Source: an uncultured Caldilineaceae bacterium (GTDB taxonomy: Bacteria > Chloroflexota > Anaerolineae > Caldilineales > Caldilineaceae). From it: DNA of 64,000 bases. Shown here in pieces: positions 1 to 10,685 of this stretch (the first letter of the stretch is position 1; the number at the start of each line of letters is the position of its first letter). Both the position numbers and the translations under genes were made by a program. Under the pieces are notes generated by a model, which was given only the letters and a program-made list of their open reading frames with translations, was not told the DNA's origin and did not search any database. Location of the stretch: contig OY282381.1 of assembly GCA_958295915.1 (NCBI GenBank), positions 2,936,722 to 3,000,721 of the forward strand, given 5' to 3'.

Positions 1-978
1 TTGGTGGAACAGATCGAGCGCTTAGCCCCTTTCGGCAATGGCAACCCAGCGCCTACATTTATGAGTCGCCGGCTGACAGTCGTCGAGGATCGCCGTATCG
101 GACGGGATGGTACGCACCGGCGGCTGCTGTTGCAAGATGACCAGGAGAGGAAACAAGCGGTAATCTGGTGGCGGGGCGCGGATGTGGATCTGCCCAGCGG
201 GCCCATCGATATCGCCTATACGCTCAGCATTAACGAATTTCGCGGCGAACGCACGCCGCAACTGACGTTCAAAGCGGCTCGGCCTGCCAAACAAGAGATA
301 CTGCAGCCGCTAGCGAACGAGCCAACGCGCCCGCCTGAGATGGTCACAGATTCTTCCGATTCGCCGGCGGAACAGACTTTCTTCCACGATCTGCGCCGAG
401 AACGGGTATCTGTGCCTGATCTGCCCACCTTCGACGTCGCTTTCTGGTATGCTGAAGGAGCCGGTCTGGTCGATCTCCCTTTTCGTTCGCGACTGGACGC
501 TTCTGAGGCGGCGACGGGCAGCCCCCTGGTGTTGTGGAGCAGTCCGCCGGCGCCAGGGGTATTGCACTGGCTGGTGGAGACCCTCGCTCCGTCCGCGCTG
601 TATCTGATCGGCAGGGACACCGCCGAGGCCCGGCTCGACGCTGTGCTGAAACGGGTGGCCGGCATGGCGAAGTATGGTCTGAGCCAGGATGGGTTGCTCC
701 CTATCGACCGGCTGGCAGCTCGCATCGGCGCGACCGAAGAGATCATCCGCTACAGCCTACTCTGGCTGGAACAAAAGGGGCTTTTGCGGTTAAAAGAGTG
801 GGAAGGCGGCGATGTCGCGCGCATCGAGCCGGGGGACGGACTGGAGCGCGATGGGAAAGAGCGAACCCTGCTCCAGGCGAAGCTGAATGAACTGCTGGCG
901 GAGATGCGCGCCTACAGGCGTTTCTTCCACCGCGCGCCGGTGAAGGCGCTTGGTATCTCCTTGCCAGACGACAACTGA
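1..978 (+). CDS. recJ: Single-stranded-DNA exonuclease RecJ, C-terminal part (5' end outside window)
   Basis: This is the 3' portion of recJ, the 5'-3' exonuclease acting on single-stranded DNA in recombination and mismatch repair. The first visible residues include LAPFGNGNPAP, a hallmark of RecJ where the DHHA1 region joins the OB-fold domain. The OB-like segment follows (about residues 20-95), then a region unlike short proteobacterial RecJ, with a winged-helix-like stretch near residues 225-270. That fits the longer RecJ versions of Chloroflexota and Firmicutes. The catalytic DHH half is upstream of the window, so the ttg at base 1 is not the real start. The stop is at 976-978. Family assignment is firm; the role of the extended C-terminus is unknown. 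Confidence 0.85.
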   Translation: MVEQIERLAPFGNGNPAPTFMSRRLTVVEDRRIGRDGTHRRLLLQDDQERKQAVIWWRGADVDLPSGPIDIAYTLSINEFRGERTPQLTFKAARPAKQEILQPLANEPTRPPEMVTDSSDSPAEQTFFHDLRRERVSVPDLPTFDVAFWYAEGAGLVDLPFRSRLDASEAATGSPLVLWSSPPAPGVLHWLVETLAPSALYLIGRDTAEARLDAVLKRVAGMAKYGLSQDGLLPIDRLAARIGATEEIIRYSLLWLEQKGLLRLKEWEGGDVARIEPGDGLERDGKERTLLQAKLNELLAEMRAYRRFFHRAPVKALGISLPDDN

Positions 979-984
979 ACAACT

Positions 985-1125
985 CCGGGTTTTCTTTGCG
1001 CCTTTGCGCCATAGCGTCATAGCGTCATTGCGTTAAAACAATGGACAACACAACGCAAAGACGCAGAGACGCAAAGACTTTTCCCAGGTTTTCCTTGCGC
1101 CCTTGCGCCTTTGCGTTAAAACTGG
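985..1125. repeat. Dispersed palindromic repeat, family C (purine-rich acgcaaag arm and its complement)
   Basis: The left arm carries runs such as acgcaaagacgcagagacg and the right arm the complementary cttgcgcctttgcgtt. A transcript would fold into a long imperfect hairpin. Related blocks lie at about 1733-1772, 4004-4078, 4970-5115 and 12265-12352. It fills the gap between recJ and the DUF1156 gene. Confidence 0.75.
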
Positions 1126-1142
1126 TAGAGAAGAGCCACACC

Positions 1143-3209
<2,067 letters not shown>

Positions 3210-4003
3210 GCTACGTTCACTTAACTCGAACGCATTGGCATCTTCCGTCGTCCTGGTCTGCCGGCCGCGCCCTACGGACGCGCCCGCGGCCACGCGCCGC
3301 CAGTTCTATGATGCGCTGGAACGGGAGATGCCGGCCGCCCTCGACCATCTCACGCGCGAGGGCCACATCGCGCCGACCGACCTGGCCCAGGCCGCCATCG
3401 GGCCGGGCATGGAGATCTACTCCCGCTACAGCCGCGTGGCGACGGTCAGCGGCAAGCCGGTGCCGATGCGCGAAGCCCTGACAGCCATCAATAAGGCCAT
3501 CTCCGATTATGACCAGAAACAGGAGGGCGACCTCGATTCAGCCAGCCGCTTCTGCCTGGGGTGGCTGCAGCAGCATGGCTACGACCAAGGCGCATACGGA
3601 CAGGCCGAAGACCTGGCGCGGGCCAAAAACGTGGCCGTAGCAGCTATGAGCGAGCTGCTCACGGCCGAACAGGGCGCGGTGCAGCTGCTGCCGTTGGAGG
3701 CATATCAGGGGGACCGGGACACCGACTACTCCTCTCTCCCCAGTATTTCGACGGCCTGGGAGGGCTGCATGCGCATGGTCTACCACCTGGAGTATGAGGA
3801 CGGAGGCTATATCAACGGCGCGGCGGATGTCGCCAGAGCCATGTATGACAACGTCAACTCCGTCGAGCGGCTGGCGCGCCTTCTCTACAATCACTACGAC
3901 CGCGCCGGCGACTCGGACAACGCTGTCATCTTCAACACCCTCGTAACCGAGTGGCCCCGCATCATGGATCGGATGCATCAACCCGACAGGGCGCGGTTAT
4001 TCT

Positions 4004-4078
4004 GACGCAGAAATTAACGCGAAGAAAAACCAGAGATTCATAGCGTCCTTGCGCCTTTGCGACTTTGCGTTAAAAATT
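4004..4078. repeat. Family C palindromic repeat
   Basis: This block runs from acgcagaaattaacgcgaag to cttgcgcctttgcgactttg and pairs imperfectly with itself. It lies immediately after the methylase stop codon, and the same family borders the next gene at 4970-5115. Confidence 0.65.
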
Positions 4079-4187
4079 CATCATCCCCATCTTGAGACGC
4101 ACCCATTCGTATTCATGGTTACGCAGTAGTTGACAAAGCGGGTAGAATAAGAGAATAAAGGCAGGAGGTGAAAGATCGACTTCTACA

Positions 4188-4210
4188 GCGCCTCTTCCGA
4201 GCAGAGACGC
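4188..4210. repeat. Degenerate copy of family A hairpin repeat
   Basis: The block gcgcctcttccgagcagag followed by acgc matches the family A hairpin (gcgcctct, short loop, agaggcgc) with one mismatch in the stem. It lies 39 bases upstream of the coiled-coil gene, between a possible promoter region and that gene's ribosome binding site. Confidence 0.45.
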
Positions 4211-4248
4211 AAGTCAACCTCCTCTTTGATCCGTCAGGAGATTAACCT

Positions 4249-4923
4249 ATGGCAACGACATCGGCGCCCGCCTCCCTGGAAGAACGCATCGCACGGCTGG
4301 AAGCGCAACGCAACGCCCCGATGCCAACTGAACGCCTCGCCCGCATCGAAGGCGCATACGAACACCTGGCAACCAAAGCCGATCTGCAGACCGTCAAGGC
4401 GGAGATAGCAGCCGTCAAGTCGGAGCTGCAAGGAGATATAGCAGCCGTCAAATCGGAGCTGCAAGGAGAGATAGCAGCCGTCAGATCGGAAATAGCAGAC
4501 GTTCGCGTCACTATGCAGGCCGTCCAATCGGAGATAGCAGCCGTCAAGTCGGAGCTGCAAGGAGATATAGCAGCCGTCAAATCGGAGCTGCAAGGAGATA
4601 TAGCAGCCGTCAAATCGGATATCGCAACCGTCAAGTCCGATCTGCAATCGGAGATAGCAGCCGTCAAGTCGGAGCTGCAAGGGGATATAGCAGCCGTCAA
4701 ATCGGATATCGCAACCGTCAAGTCCGATCTGCAATCGGAGATAGCAGCCGTCAAGTCGGAGCTGCAAGGGGATATAGCAGCCGTCAAATCGGATATCGCA
4801 GACGTTCGCGTCACTATGCAGGCCGGCCAATCGGAACTGAGAGTGCTCAAGTGGCTGATGGGCATCGGGATTGCAGGCATTCTGTTCCCGCTGCTCCGTG
4901 ACCTCCTGGCGCAGTTGCCCTAG
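4249..4923 (+). CDS. Coiled-coil protein with 11/7-residue repeats and a C-terminal membrane anchor
   Basis: No specific function is recognised. The protein (224 residues) starts with a short helical segment (EERIARLEAQRNA). From about residue 50 to 190 it consists of near-identical units such as EIAAVKSELQG (11 residues) alternating with 7-residue DIAAVKS units, a hendecad/heptad coiled coil. It ends in one hydrophobic segment (LMGIGIAGILFPLL, about residues 204-217), so it is probably a tail-anchored membrane coiled coil. Proteins of this shape are often labelled DUF1640-like or apolipoprotein-like. The start ATG is preceded by caggag at a good distance. The nucleotide repeats are nearly perfect, pointing to recent unit expansion and probable length variation between strains. 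Confidence 0.7.
   Translation: MATTSAPASLEERIARLEAQRNAPMPTERLARIEGAYEHLATKADLQTVKAEIAAVKSELQGDIAAVKSELQGEIAAVRSEIADVRVTMQAVQSEIAAVKSELQGDIAAVKSELQGDIAAVKSDIATVKSDLQSEIAAVKSELQGDIAAVKSDIATVKSDLQSEIAAVKSELQGDIAAVKSDIADVRVTMQAGQSELRVLKWLMGIGIAGILFPLLRDLLAQLP
4597..4800 (+). repeat. Perfect 87-bp tandem duplication inside the coiled-coil gene
   Basis: Bases 4597-4683 and 4684-4770 read identically, and a further 30 bases of the same unit follow to 4800. The unit is 29 codons (11+7+11 residues), so copy changes keep the frame and lengthen or shorten the coiled coil. Confidence 0.8.
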
Positions 4924-4969
4924 CCAACACGCCCCACAGATACGCCGTGACAGAACGCCCAGGATCACA

Positions 4970-5115
4970 AACCCGCAAAGAAACCCCCGGAAAAACCCTT
5001 GCGTCCTTGCGCCTTTGCGTTAAAAATTCATCATCTCGCAGAAATTAACGCCAGGACGCGAAGCCGCAAGGAAACCCCTGGAAAAATCCTTGCGTCTTTG
5101 CGTTAAAAAATTCAT
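4970..5115. repeat. Family C palindromic repeat, about two units
   Basis: Two successive units each contain a purine-rich arm (cccgcaaagaaacccccgg; gcgaagccgcaaggaaac) and the complementary cttgcgcctttgcgttaaa. It occupies the space between the convergent coiled-coil and glycosyltransferase genes, where it may also act as a bidirectional transcription barrier (inference). Confidence 0.65.
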
Positions 5116-5136
5116 GTTGCTGGCGCCGGTCACTGG

Positions 5137-7086
5137 TCACTGCAGTTGGACCGTTCCGCACGGAATCTCCTCCCCTCCCGCATCAACCAATACGGTGTAC
5201 CTGCCGGGAAGCGCCAGAGGGTTGAGGTTCACATCCAATTCGGCCCGCACGAATTCCCCCGGCTGCCACAGGGTAGCCGGGTAGACGCCCAGAACATCCG
5301 CGGCGCGTTCCAGCGAACGCCCCCAGACATGACCATCGGCGGCCACAACCAGAGCGGAGATCGTCGGTTCTGCCGCAACAGAGTCGTATGAGCGCAGCCA
5401 GAGCCGCAGATGGACCCAACCGCTGGGTGGGTGATAGACGACATCTCTTGCCGCGACAACCGGCGTCATAATTTCGCAGGCGGCCAGAATGACGCCAGGA
5501 AAGATTTGCGCTGCCGGATAGACGGCTGTATCCATGAGTGTCGGCAGGGTCGGATAGCGGTAGCGAATGGCGTATCCCCGCAGTTCAACGCCCGCCGGAT
5601 ACTGCTCGGTGATGAGTGCCAGGTTGGTATCCAGCCAGCCCTGGACCAGCCGCTGATCATCGACGCCGGCGAGATGGCTCTGCGCCAACCAGAGGGTATC
5701 CGCGCCCGGGGACATTTCAATGTCCCGCATAAGGGGGGCCATGACAGTTTCCACCTGATCCGGGGTCAGAGGCCAGCTACCGCCGAAGAGGCGGTAGATC
5801 GGCAGGTCGTACTCCTGGCGCAGATACCATTCCAGCGCTCGATCCAGAAAGTAGGGGTGGGTTACGCCGGCCGCGACAAAGCCAGGGCTGTGCCGCTGAT
5901 AGGCAGTGATGTAGCCGGCGGCGGCGCGCCAGTTCTCCCGGAACAGGGCGGGCGTCCACAGAACCGGCAGGGACGCGGCCAGCAGGGCGACACCGACAAC
6001 GCCACTGAATCTCCCGGCGGATGGCCGCCACTGTCCAACTGCGCAGACACCCCGAGCCGCGGCCCACAGGACAAACGGCGCGAGAAAGAGAAAGTAGCGA
6101 TCTTCCCGAAAGATCGCCGCGTTCGTCGTCAGCAGCGCATTGCCGATAAGCAGCGGCCCGGCAATCCACAGCCAAAGGAGTGGACGCGCGTCGCGTCGGT
6201 TGTCGCCGGGCAGGGTCAAGCCCGCCAAGACAAGAACGGCAAAGAAAGCGATGGCTGCGGCTCTGAGCGCCGACGGCCAGTCCGTATGCCAGACGGTAAA
6301 AATGCGCAACTGGCGCCACAGGTTGGGCAGAAAGTGCGCAAAGGCCGCGCCAGGCGTACTCTCTGAGTTATTGGTGCCCCAGGCGTTCTGGGCCAGGGGC
6401 AGGAAAAGCGCTGCGACAATCGCCAGGGCAACGCTTCCCTCGAGAACATAGCGGCCATCGAATGATCTGCCCCGGCGGGCCAACAGAAATATTGACAGGC
6501 CGAGGCCGGGCAGAAAAAAAGCGGAGAAAAGATAGCTGTAGAGAGAGAAAAGCAGCGTTGCGATGAGGCCAAGCCAACAGACTCTGCCATGCGAACCCTG
6601 CCCGCTCGCATTGACCAGGAAGAAAACTGCCCACACAAGCGCGGTTGTGGCGGGCTGGAACATGCGCAGTTCCTGACTGTACCATACGAGAATAGGCGCG
6701 AGGGCGGTGAAAAGGCCAGCCATCAGACCGGTGACACGGCCGCTGAGCTGCGTTACCAGGCGGAGGATACCCCAGACCATCAGGATGCCCATGAGGACGC
6801 CGAAGGCGCGCAGAGCGGCGTCGCGTTCCGCCGCGCCGAACCAGCCAAGCAGCGTCTGCCAGTAGTGAAGCGCCAGATAGTAGGCGGGCGGGTGCTTCTC
6901 TTCAACCAGTCGGAAGGTGGCCCGCCAGGTGTGGCTGGCATCGGCTCTGGCCCAGACGAGGGATACCGCTTCGTCGAACCAGAAGCTATGATACTCCAAA
7001 CGCCAGAAGCGCGTGAACGCGGCCAGGAGAAGCGCCGACACTTCCGGCAAAGAGGACGCCCATATGCGCTGGCGGATAGTGGTCAT
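5137..7086 (-). CDS. PMT/ArnT-like membrane glycosyltransferase (GT39-type)
   Basis: A polytopic membrane glycosyltransferase that would use a polyprenyl-phosphate sugar on the outer face of the membrane. The N-terminus has a first transmembrane helix followed by SFWFDEAVS, whose Asp-Glu matches the catalytic first-loop acid of the PMT/ArnT superfamily. HPPAYYLALHYW, typical of these proteins, follows at about residue 65. About ten hydrophobic segments span residues 10-390, and a soluble C-terminal domain covers about 390-649. The ATG at 7086 is preferred; a GTG at 7107 would add seven residues. It is the last gene of a minus-strand group with two GT2 enzymes and a DUF2064 protein, suggesting one envelope-glycan pathway. 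The acceptor is unknown. Confidence 0.75.
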   Translation of the reverse strand: MTTIRQRIWASSLPEVSALLLAAFTRFWRLEYHSFWFDEAVSLVWARADASHTWRATFRLVEEKHPPAYYLALHYWQTLLGWFGAAERDAALRAFGVLMGILMVWGILRLVTQLSGRVTGLMAGLFTALAPILVWYSQELRMFQPATTALVWAVFFLVNASGQGSHGRVCWLGLIATLLFSLYSYLFSAFFLPGLGLSIFLLARRGRSFDGRYVLEGSVALAIVAALFLPLAQNAWGTNNSESTPGAAFAHFLPNLWRQLRIFTVWHTDWPSALRAAAIAFFAVLVLAGLTLPGDNRRDARPLLWLWIAGPLLIGNALLTTNAAIFREDRYFLFLAPFVLWAAARGVCAVGQWRPSAGRFSGVVGVALLAASLPVLWTPALFRENWRAAAGYITAYQRHSPGFVAAGVTHPYFLDRALEWYLRQEYDLPIYRLFGGSWPLTPDQVETVMAPLMRDIEMSPGADTLWLAQSHLAGVDDQRLVQGWLDTNLALITEQYPAGVELRGYAIRYRYPTLPTLMDTAVYPAAQIFPGVILAACEIMTPVVAARDVVYHPPSGWVHLRLWLRSYDSVAAEPTISALVVAADGHVWGRSLERAADVLGVYPATLWQPGEFVRAELDVNLNPLALPGRYTVLVDAGGEEIPCGTVQLQ

Positions 7087-7122
7087 GCGTATTGCGTATG
7101 TGGTCACTAGCCACTGCAGTGG

Positions 7123-7803
7123 TCAGCGATCGAAGGCGTAGCGCAGCGTCACGCTGAGAATATGGAAGGCGGCCAGGATGGAGCCGCGTAGCGTACCGCT
7201 GACCTTCGATTGTCCGCAGCGGCGGGGCGCAAAACTGACCGGCACTTCCAGAATCGGCACACCCCGCCGGGCGCATTTTACCATCATTTCTGTGGGCCAG
7301 CCGAAGGTCATCTCCTGCATGCGCAACCCCAGCAGCAGATCTCTGCGGATAGCCCGGTACGGCCCCAGATCGGTGACCGGCGTCCCATACAGCCGGCGCA
7401 TCAGCCCGGAGGTAAGCCAGTTGCCGAAGCGCTGGTGGGCCGGCATCGCGCCGGGTAAAATCTCTCCCAGCGCCCGCGAACCGAGGACCAGATCTGCCTG
7501 GCCCTGTCGAATGGGAGCGAGCAGACGGGGCATCTCTGCCGGCAGAGAGCTGAAATCGCCGTCCAGAAAGACGAGAATAGCCCCGGAGGAGGCGGCGGCG
7601 CCGGCGGCGCAAGCATAGCCATAGCCCCGCCGGGGCTCGACGACGACATGCGCGCCGGCTTCAGCGGCCAGTGGGCCGGTCTCATCCGTGGAACCGTTAT
7701 CCACGACGATCACCCGTTCCACTGGCTGGCCTGAGGCTTCCCGCACCAGTTGAACGATGTTTCCGGCTTCGTTCAGGGCGGGAATGATGACATTGACGTT
7801 CAT
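7123..7803 (-). CDS. GT2 glycosyltransferase, polyprenyl-phosphate sugar synthase-like
   Basis: A 226-residue soluble GT-A glycosyltransferase of family 2, related to dolichol/polyprenyl-phosphate mannosyl or glucosyl synthases. The N-terminus VIIPALNEAGNI and VVDNGSTDET are the nucleotide-sugar binding motifs, and FLDGDFSSLP holds the DxD metal site (about residue 85). GSRALGE and the C-terminal basic SFAPRRCGQSKVSGT (about 190-205) are typical of this group. It overlaps the upstream DUF2064 gene by ATGA, so the two are translationally coupled. With the adjacent PMT-type enzyme the natural reading is that it makes the lipid-linked sugar the PMT enzyme consumes. It also resembles the pair named in TIGR04282/TIGR04283 models, but no arsenosugar genes are visible. 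Confidence 0.8.
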   Translation of the reverse strand: MNVNVIIPALNEAGNIVQLVREASGQPVERVIVVDNGSTDETGPLAAEAGAHVVVEPRRGYGYACAAGAAASSGAILVFLDGDFSSLPAEMPRLLAPIRQGQADLVLGSRALGEILPGAMPAHQRFGNWLTSGLMRRLYGTPVTDLGPYRAIRRDLLLGLRMQEMTFGWPTEMMVKCARRGVPILEVPVSFAPRRCGQSKVSGTLRGSILAAFHILSVTLRYAFDR

Positions 7804-8501
7804 AGCTGCGTTAGAAAACGACCGGCGCAGGGGGCGCGCTCTGGATGCGCCGCCAGTTCGCTACGCAGGCGCTCCAGATCGTCGGCGTCGTCCACATCGT
7901 ACCATTCAGGCAACAGCTCGACCCGCACTCCCTCAGCCGCGGCGATGGCCAATGTGTCCTGTAAAACCGAGGGCGTAGACATCTGCACCCCTGTCACCAG
8001 CCGCCCTGGCGGTTTTTTGACGCCGATCAGATAGTAGCCGCCGTCTACGCAGGGGCCAAATACTGCGTCCACCCGGGGATCGTCCAAGCGTTGAAAGGCA
8101 GCGCATAGCAACTCCAGCGGCAGGGTGGGGCTATCGCTATTGATGGCGACGACCTGTCGCTGGCGCTGCCCCAAGGCAGCGGACAGCGCATACTGCAGAC
8201 GGTCGCCCAGCCGTTCGGAATCAAGCGCCTGCCCTGGGCAATTGTCGATTCTGAAATCCTGCCCTGATTCGCCCTGCTGGGGGATCAGCCAGAAATCCGG
8301 CGCCAATTGGCGGAAGAAATCCTTTGCCGTAGATGGTGTATAGGCGATTGCCGGCGTGAGCGCGTCGATGCGGTCGGCGGCTGCGCGCGCGGTTGCCAGT
8401 ATATCCTGCAAAAAGCAGTGGTACAGAGACGCTGCGGATTCGCTTGTCAGTGGGGGAACGAGTCGGGTCTTGGCGCGGCCTGCGGCCGGCTGTTTCGCCA
8501 T
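7800..8501 (-). CDS. DUF2064/TIGR04282-type glycosyltransferase (CofC/GT-A fold)
   Basis: A nucleotidyl/glycosyl-transferase-fold protein of the DUF2064 family. The ATG at 8501 gives MAKQPAAGRAKTRL, the conserved family start (usually K.P.PG.vKTRL). INSDSPTLP (about residues 110-120) is the metal-binding strand, GPCVDGGYYLIG (about 145) a second signature, and DVDDADDLERL the C-terminal one. The open frame continues upstream to 8702 but that part overlaps the preceding gene and shows no family similarity. The 3' end overlaps the following GT2 gene by four bases. The sugar donor and acceptor cannot be told from sequence. Confidence 0.75.
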   Translation of the reverse strand: MAKQPAAGRAKTRLVPPLTSESAASLYHCFLQDILATARAAADRIDALTPAIAYTPSTAKDFFRQLAPDFWLIPQQGESGQDFRIDNCPGQALDSERLGDRLQYALSAALGQRQRQVVAINSDSPTLPLELLCAAFQRLDDPRVDAVFGPCVDGGYYLIGVKKPPGRLVTGVQMSTPSVLQDTLAIAAAEGVRVELLPEWYDVDDADDLERLRSELAAHPERAPCAGRFLTQL

Positions 8502-8525
8502 GACGAGCAGCGCCCGTTGAGCCGC

Positions 8526-8547
8526 ATCCCTCCAGCGCTGGAGGGAT
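8526..8547. promoter_or_regulatory. 22-bp perfect palindrome between two glycosyltransferase genes
   Basis: The bases atccctccagc are followed directly by their reverse complement gctggagggat with no spacer. It lies 25-46 bases before the DUF2064 start and after the stop of the upstream GT2 gene. A loopless palindrome fits a dimeric protein binding site better than a terminator, and no T-run follows on either strand. No regulator can be assigned. Confidence 0.4.
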
Positions 8548-8566
8548 ACGCCATGCGAGTGGGCAG

Positions 8567-10060
8567 TCAACCCCTTGCCTCCCGTACGGCTGCCGCCCCG
8601 TGGCGCAGGGCGTCGCGTCTCTTCCACGCCTGGCGCATGGAAAGACAGGCGATATATGTATATCCGCCTGCGTAGAGGGAGAGCCAGGGCAGCAGCCACC
8701 AAATGCCATGTAGAAGACTGTGCAATAGCAGGGAGGTCGCGTACAGAGCCAGAACGACCTCCGCCCAGACTGTGGGGTCGCTGGGCAGGACGTAGACGCT
8801 GGTGTGCCAGTCTTTGGTGGTGTGGGTGACGGCGAATTTCGGCGTGCGTTTGAATGCGCTGCGAATGCCCAGAATCGCCTCGAGGACAGCCCGGCTATTG
8901 TTGACCGACAGACCGGTCCCCAGCGCCAGCAGTATCATAAGCCGGCGCATCCGCTGCCTGACCGCCAGCCCCTGGCTCTGCATGGCCGTCCAATACATCA
9001 GTGGCGGGCCGATGGCTGTGAGTGAAAACAACGATGCCACCTTGAGGACCGGGCTCAATGAGGACATTATGGGCAGCAGGAAGATCAGATTGAGAATCAT
9101 CAATGGGTGGACAGAGTAGCTGGTCAGATGCATGATGCCGAGCGCCTTGCGCCACAGGGGATTGGATGATCTGACGACGGTTGTGAACAGCTTTTTCGCT
9201 GTCTGTATACTGCCCTTGGCCCAGCGAAACTGTTGCCGCTTGAAAGCGTCCACCGATACCGGAATCTCCGCCGGCACGATCACGTCTGGCAGGTAGGCGA
9301 TCCGCCAGCCCCGCAGCTGCGCGCGATAGCTCAAGTCGAGATCCTCCGTGAGCGTATCCCCCTGCCAGCCGCCGGCATCCTGCATACAGGCGCGCCGCCA
9401 CACGCCGGCTGTGCCGTTGAAGTTGAGCAGCGCGCCCAGCTCGTAGCGGGCCGTCTGTTCGACGATGAAATGGCCATCGATGCCCAGGGACTGGGCTTGT
9501 GTCAGGCGGGACGAATTGGCGTTCAGATGGCCCCAGCGGGTCTGGACGCAGCCGACCGCGGGGTCGGTGAAAGGCGGAAGCGCGCGCTGGAGAAAGTCCG
9601 CTGGCGGCACGAAATCGGCATCGAAGATGGCGAGAAATTCGCCGCGGGCGTCGGTAAGCCCCTCCCGCAGGGCGCCGGCTTTATAGCCTTTGCGATCGGC
9701 GCGCCGGTAGTGGGCGATGTCGATTCCCTGCTGTTGATAGGTTGCGATGGCGCGGGCGATAATCTGGCTCGTATCGTCTGTAGAATCGTCCAGCACCTGT
9801 ATTTGCAGCCGTTCCGACGGCCAATCAAAAGCGGCGACGGCATCGATCAACCGACGGACGACATGGCGTTCATTGTACACCGGCAGCTGAACGGTCACGC
9901 GCGGGGGGACTGAGGGAAGAGGAGTGAGGAGAGAGCCCTCCCTCTCACTTCTCACCTCGGACAACACACGCCGGGCAATGAGAGTCAGAAAGAGCGCCTG
10001 CACGCCATACACGGCGAGGAGAGCTGCGGTGGCAAGATAAATGAGTTCCAGAACCGTCAT
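8567..10060 (-). CDS. Membrane GT2 glycosyltransferase, cellulose synthase/ceramide glucosyltransferase-like
   Basis: A processive-type family 2 glycosyltransferase of 497 residues. One N-terminal transmembrane helix (about 5-28) is followed by the GT-A domain: VQLPVYNERHVVRRL, VLDDSTDDT, IFDADFVPP (DxD), TLTEDLDLSYRAQLRGW (TED) and QQFRWAKG, the QxxRW motif for acceptor or processivity. Three to five C-terminal hydrophobic segments span about 325-480. That architecture is shared by cellulose/mannan synthase-like and glucosylceramide synthase-like enzymes. It begins the minus-strand glycosyltransferase group. The product (exopolysaccharide or glycolipid) is not determinable. Confidence 0.8.
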   Translation of the reverse strand: MTVLELIYLATAALLAVYGVQALFLTLIARRVLSEVRSEREGSLLTPLPSVPPRVTVQLPVYNERHVVRRLIDAVAAFDWPSERLQIQVLDDSTDDTSQIIARAIATYQQQGIDIAHYRRADRKGYKAGALREGLTDARGEFLAIFDADFVPPADFLQRALPPFTDPAVGCVQTRWGHLNANSSRLTQAQSLGIDGHFIVEQTARYELGALLNFNGTAGVWRRACMQDAGGWQGDTLTEDLDLSYRAQLRGWRIAYLPDVIVPAEIPVSVDAFKRQQFRWAKGSIQTAKKLFTTVVRSSNPLWRKALGIMHLTSYSVHPLMILNLIFLLPIMSSLSPVLKVASLFSLTAIGPPLMYWTAMQSQGLAVRQRMRRLMILLALGTGLSVNNSRAVLEAILGIRSAFKRTPKFAVTHTTKDWHTSVYVLPSDPTVWAEVVLALYATSLLLHSLLHGIWWLLPWLSLYAGGYTYIACLSMRQAWKRRDALRHGAAAVREARG

Positions 10061-10062
10061 GT

Positions 10063-10150
10063 TCAGTAGTCAGTGGTCAGTGGCTAGTGGCCAGCGAAAT
10101 CCCAGTGGTCAGTGCACGTGGCCACTCATCACTGGGTACTGGTCACTGCA
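10063..10150. repeat. Dispersed repeat family D (cagtggtcagtggctagtgg)
   Basis: A low-complexity block of cagtggtcagtgg/ccagtggctagtgg units and their complement ggtcactgcag lies upstream of the GT2 gene. Related blocks are at about 5123-5147, 7100-7126, 10660-10690, 11722-11800, 15010-15032 and 55843-55856, nearly all at gene borders. Confidence 0.65.
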
Positions 10151-10154
10151 GTTT

Positions 10155-10640
10155 TCACCAGAGGAGGCCAGTTGGCGGCTCTCCCAAGCGCCGCAGGAGC
10201 GCGCTATCCAATCCCCAGGAACGCCCGGCCTGGGACAAAGCCACGACCAGCGCGGAAACGGTCAACAGAACGTATGTCCAGATCCACTCGAGGCCGCCGA
10301 AGTACGCCAAAAACAGATTGAAAAAGAACAGCGTCGCGCCGGCTGCGGCCAGGGGCGTGAAGACGCCGAACAGCAATGCCAGGCCCATCAGCAGCTCCGC
10401 CACCATCTGAAACACGGCAAAGAGTCCGGGGACCTGCAAAATCGTGCTGTTGATAATTGTCCGGTAGAAGGGCGCGCCTCCTTCCTTGTCATGAAAAATA
10501 TAATTGAAGAGGTCGACTATGCCCTCGGATGTGTACACGCCCTTTCGCAGATTGTCGTACCAGGTGACAAGCAGTATCAGCCCTACAGTTATGCGTAGAA
10601 GGGCGACAACCCGCCGTAGTTTGATCTCTCCTTGACCCAT
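10155..10640 (-). CDS. DoxX-family membrane protein
   Basis: A 161-residue four-helix integral membrane protein of the DoxX/DoxD-like family. Hydrophobic segments lie at about residues 10-28, 68-90, 95-112 and 117-135, and LLMGLALLFGVFTPLAA is the conserved DoxX core. DoxX relatives include the small subunit of thiosulfate:quinone oxidoreductase and redox-linked membrane proteins. It is preceded by a ggag ribosome binding site. It stands beside a YeeE/YedE transporter and a second DoxX protein, which supports a role in sulfur-compound oxidation (inference). Confidence 0.75.
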   Translation of the reverse strand: MGQGEIKLRRVVALLRITVGLILLVTWYDNLRKGVYTSEGIVDLFNYIFHDKEGGAPFYRTIINSTILQVPGLFAVFQMVAELLMGLALLFGVFTPLAAAGATLFFFNLFLAYFGGLEWIWTYVLLTVSALVVALSQAGRSWGLDSALLRRLGEPPTGLLW

Positions 10641-10685
10641 TGTCGATGCTCCAAAACTGAGTGGCCAGTGGTTAGTGGCCAGTGG

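Noticed and set aside
4234..4968. Minus-strand repetitive protein opposite the coiled-coil gene
   Set aside because: It is the antisense image of the 11/7-codon repeats; the plus-strand gene has the ribosome binding site and a membrane anchor.
7123..8501. Arsenosugar biosynthesis genes
   Set aside because: The two glycosyltransferases resemble TIGR04282/04283 members, but no ArsM or ArsS gene is present and the neighbours are general envelope glycosyltransferases.
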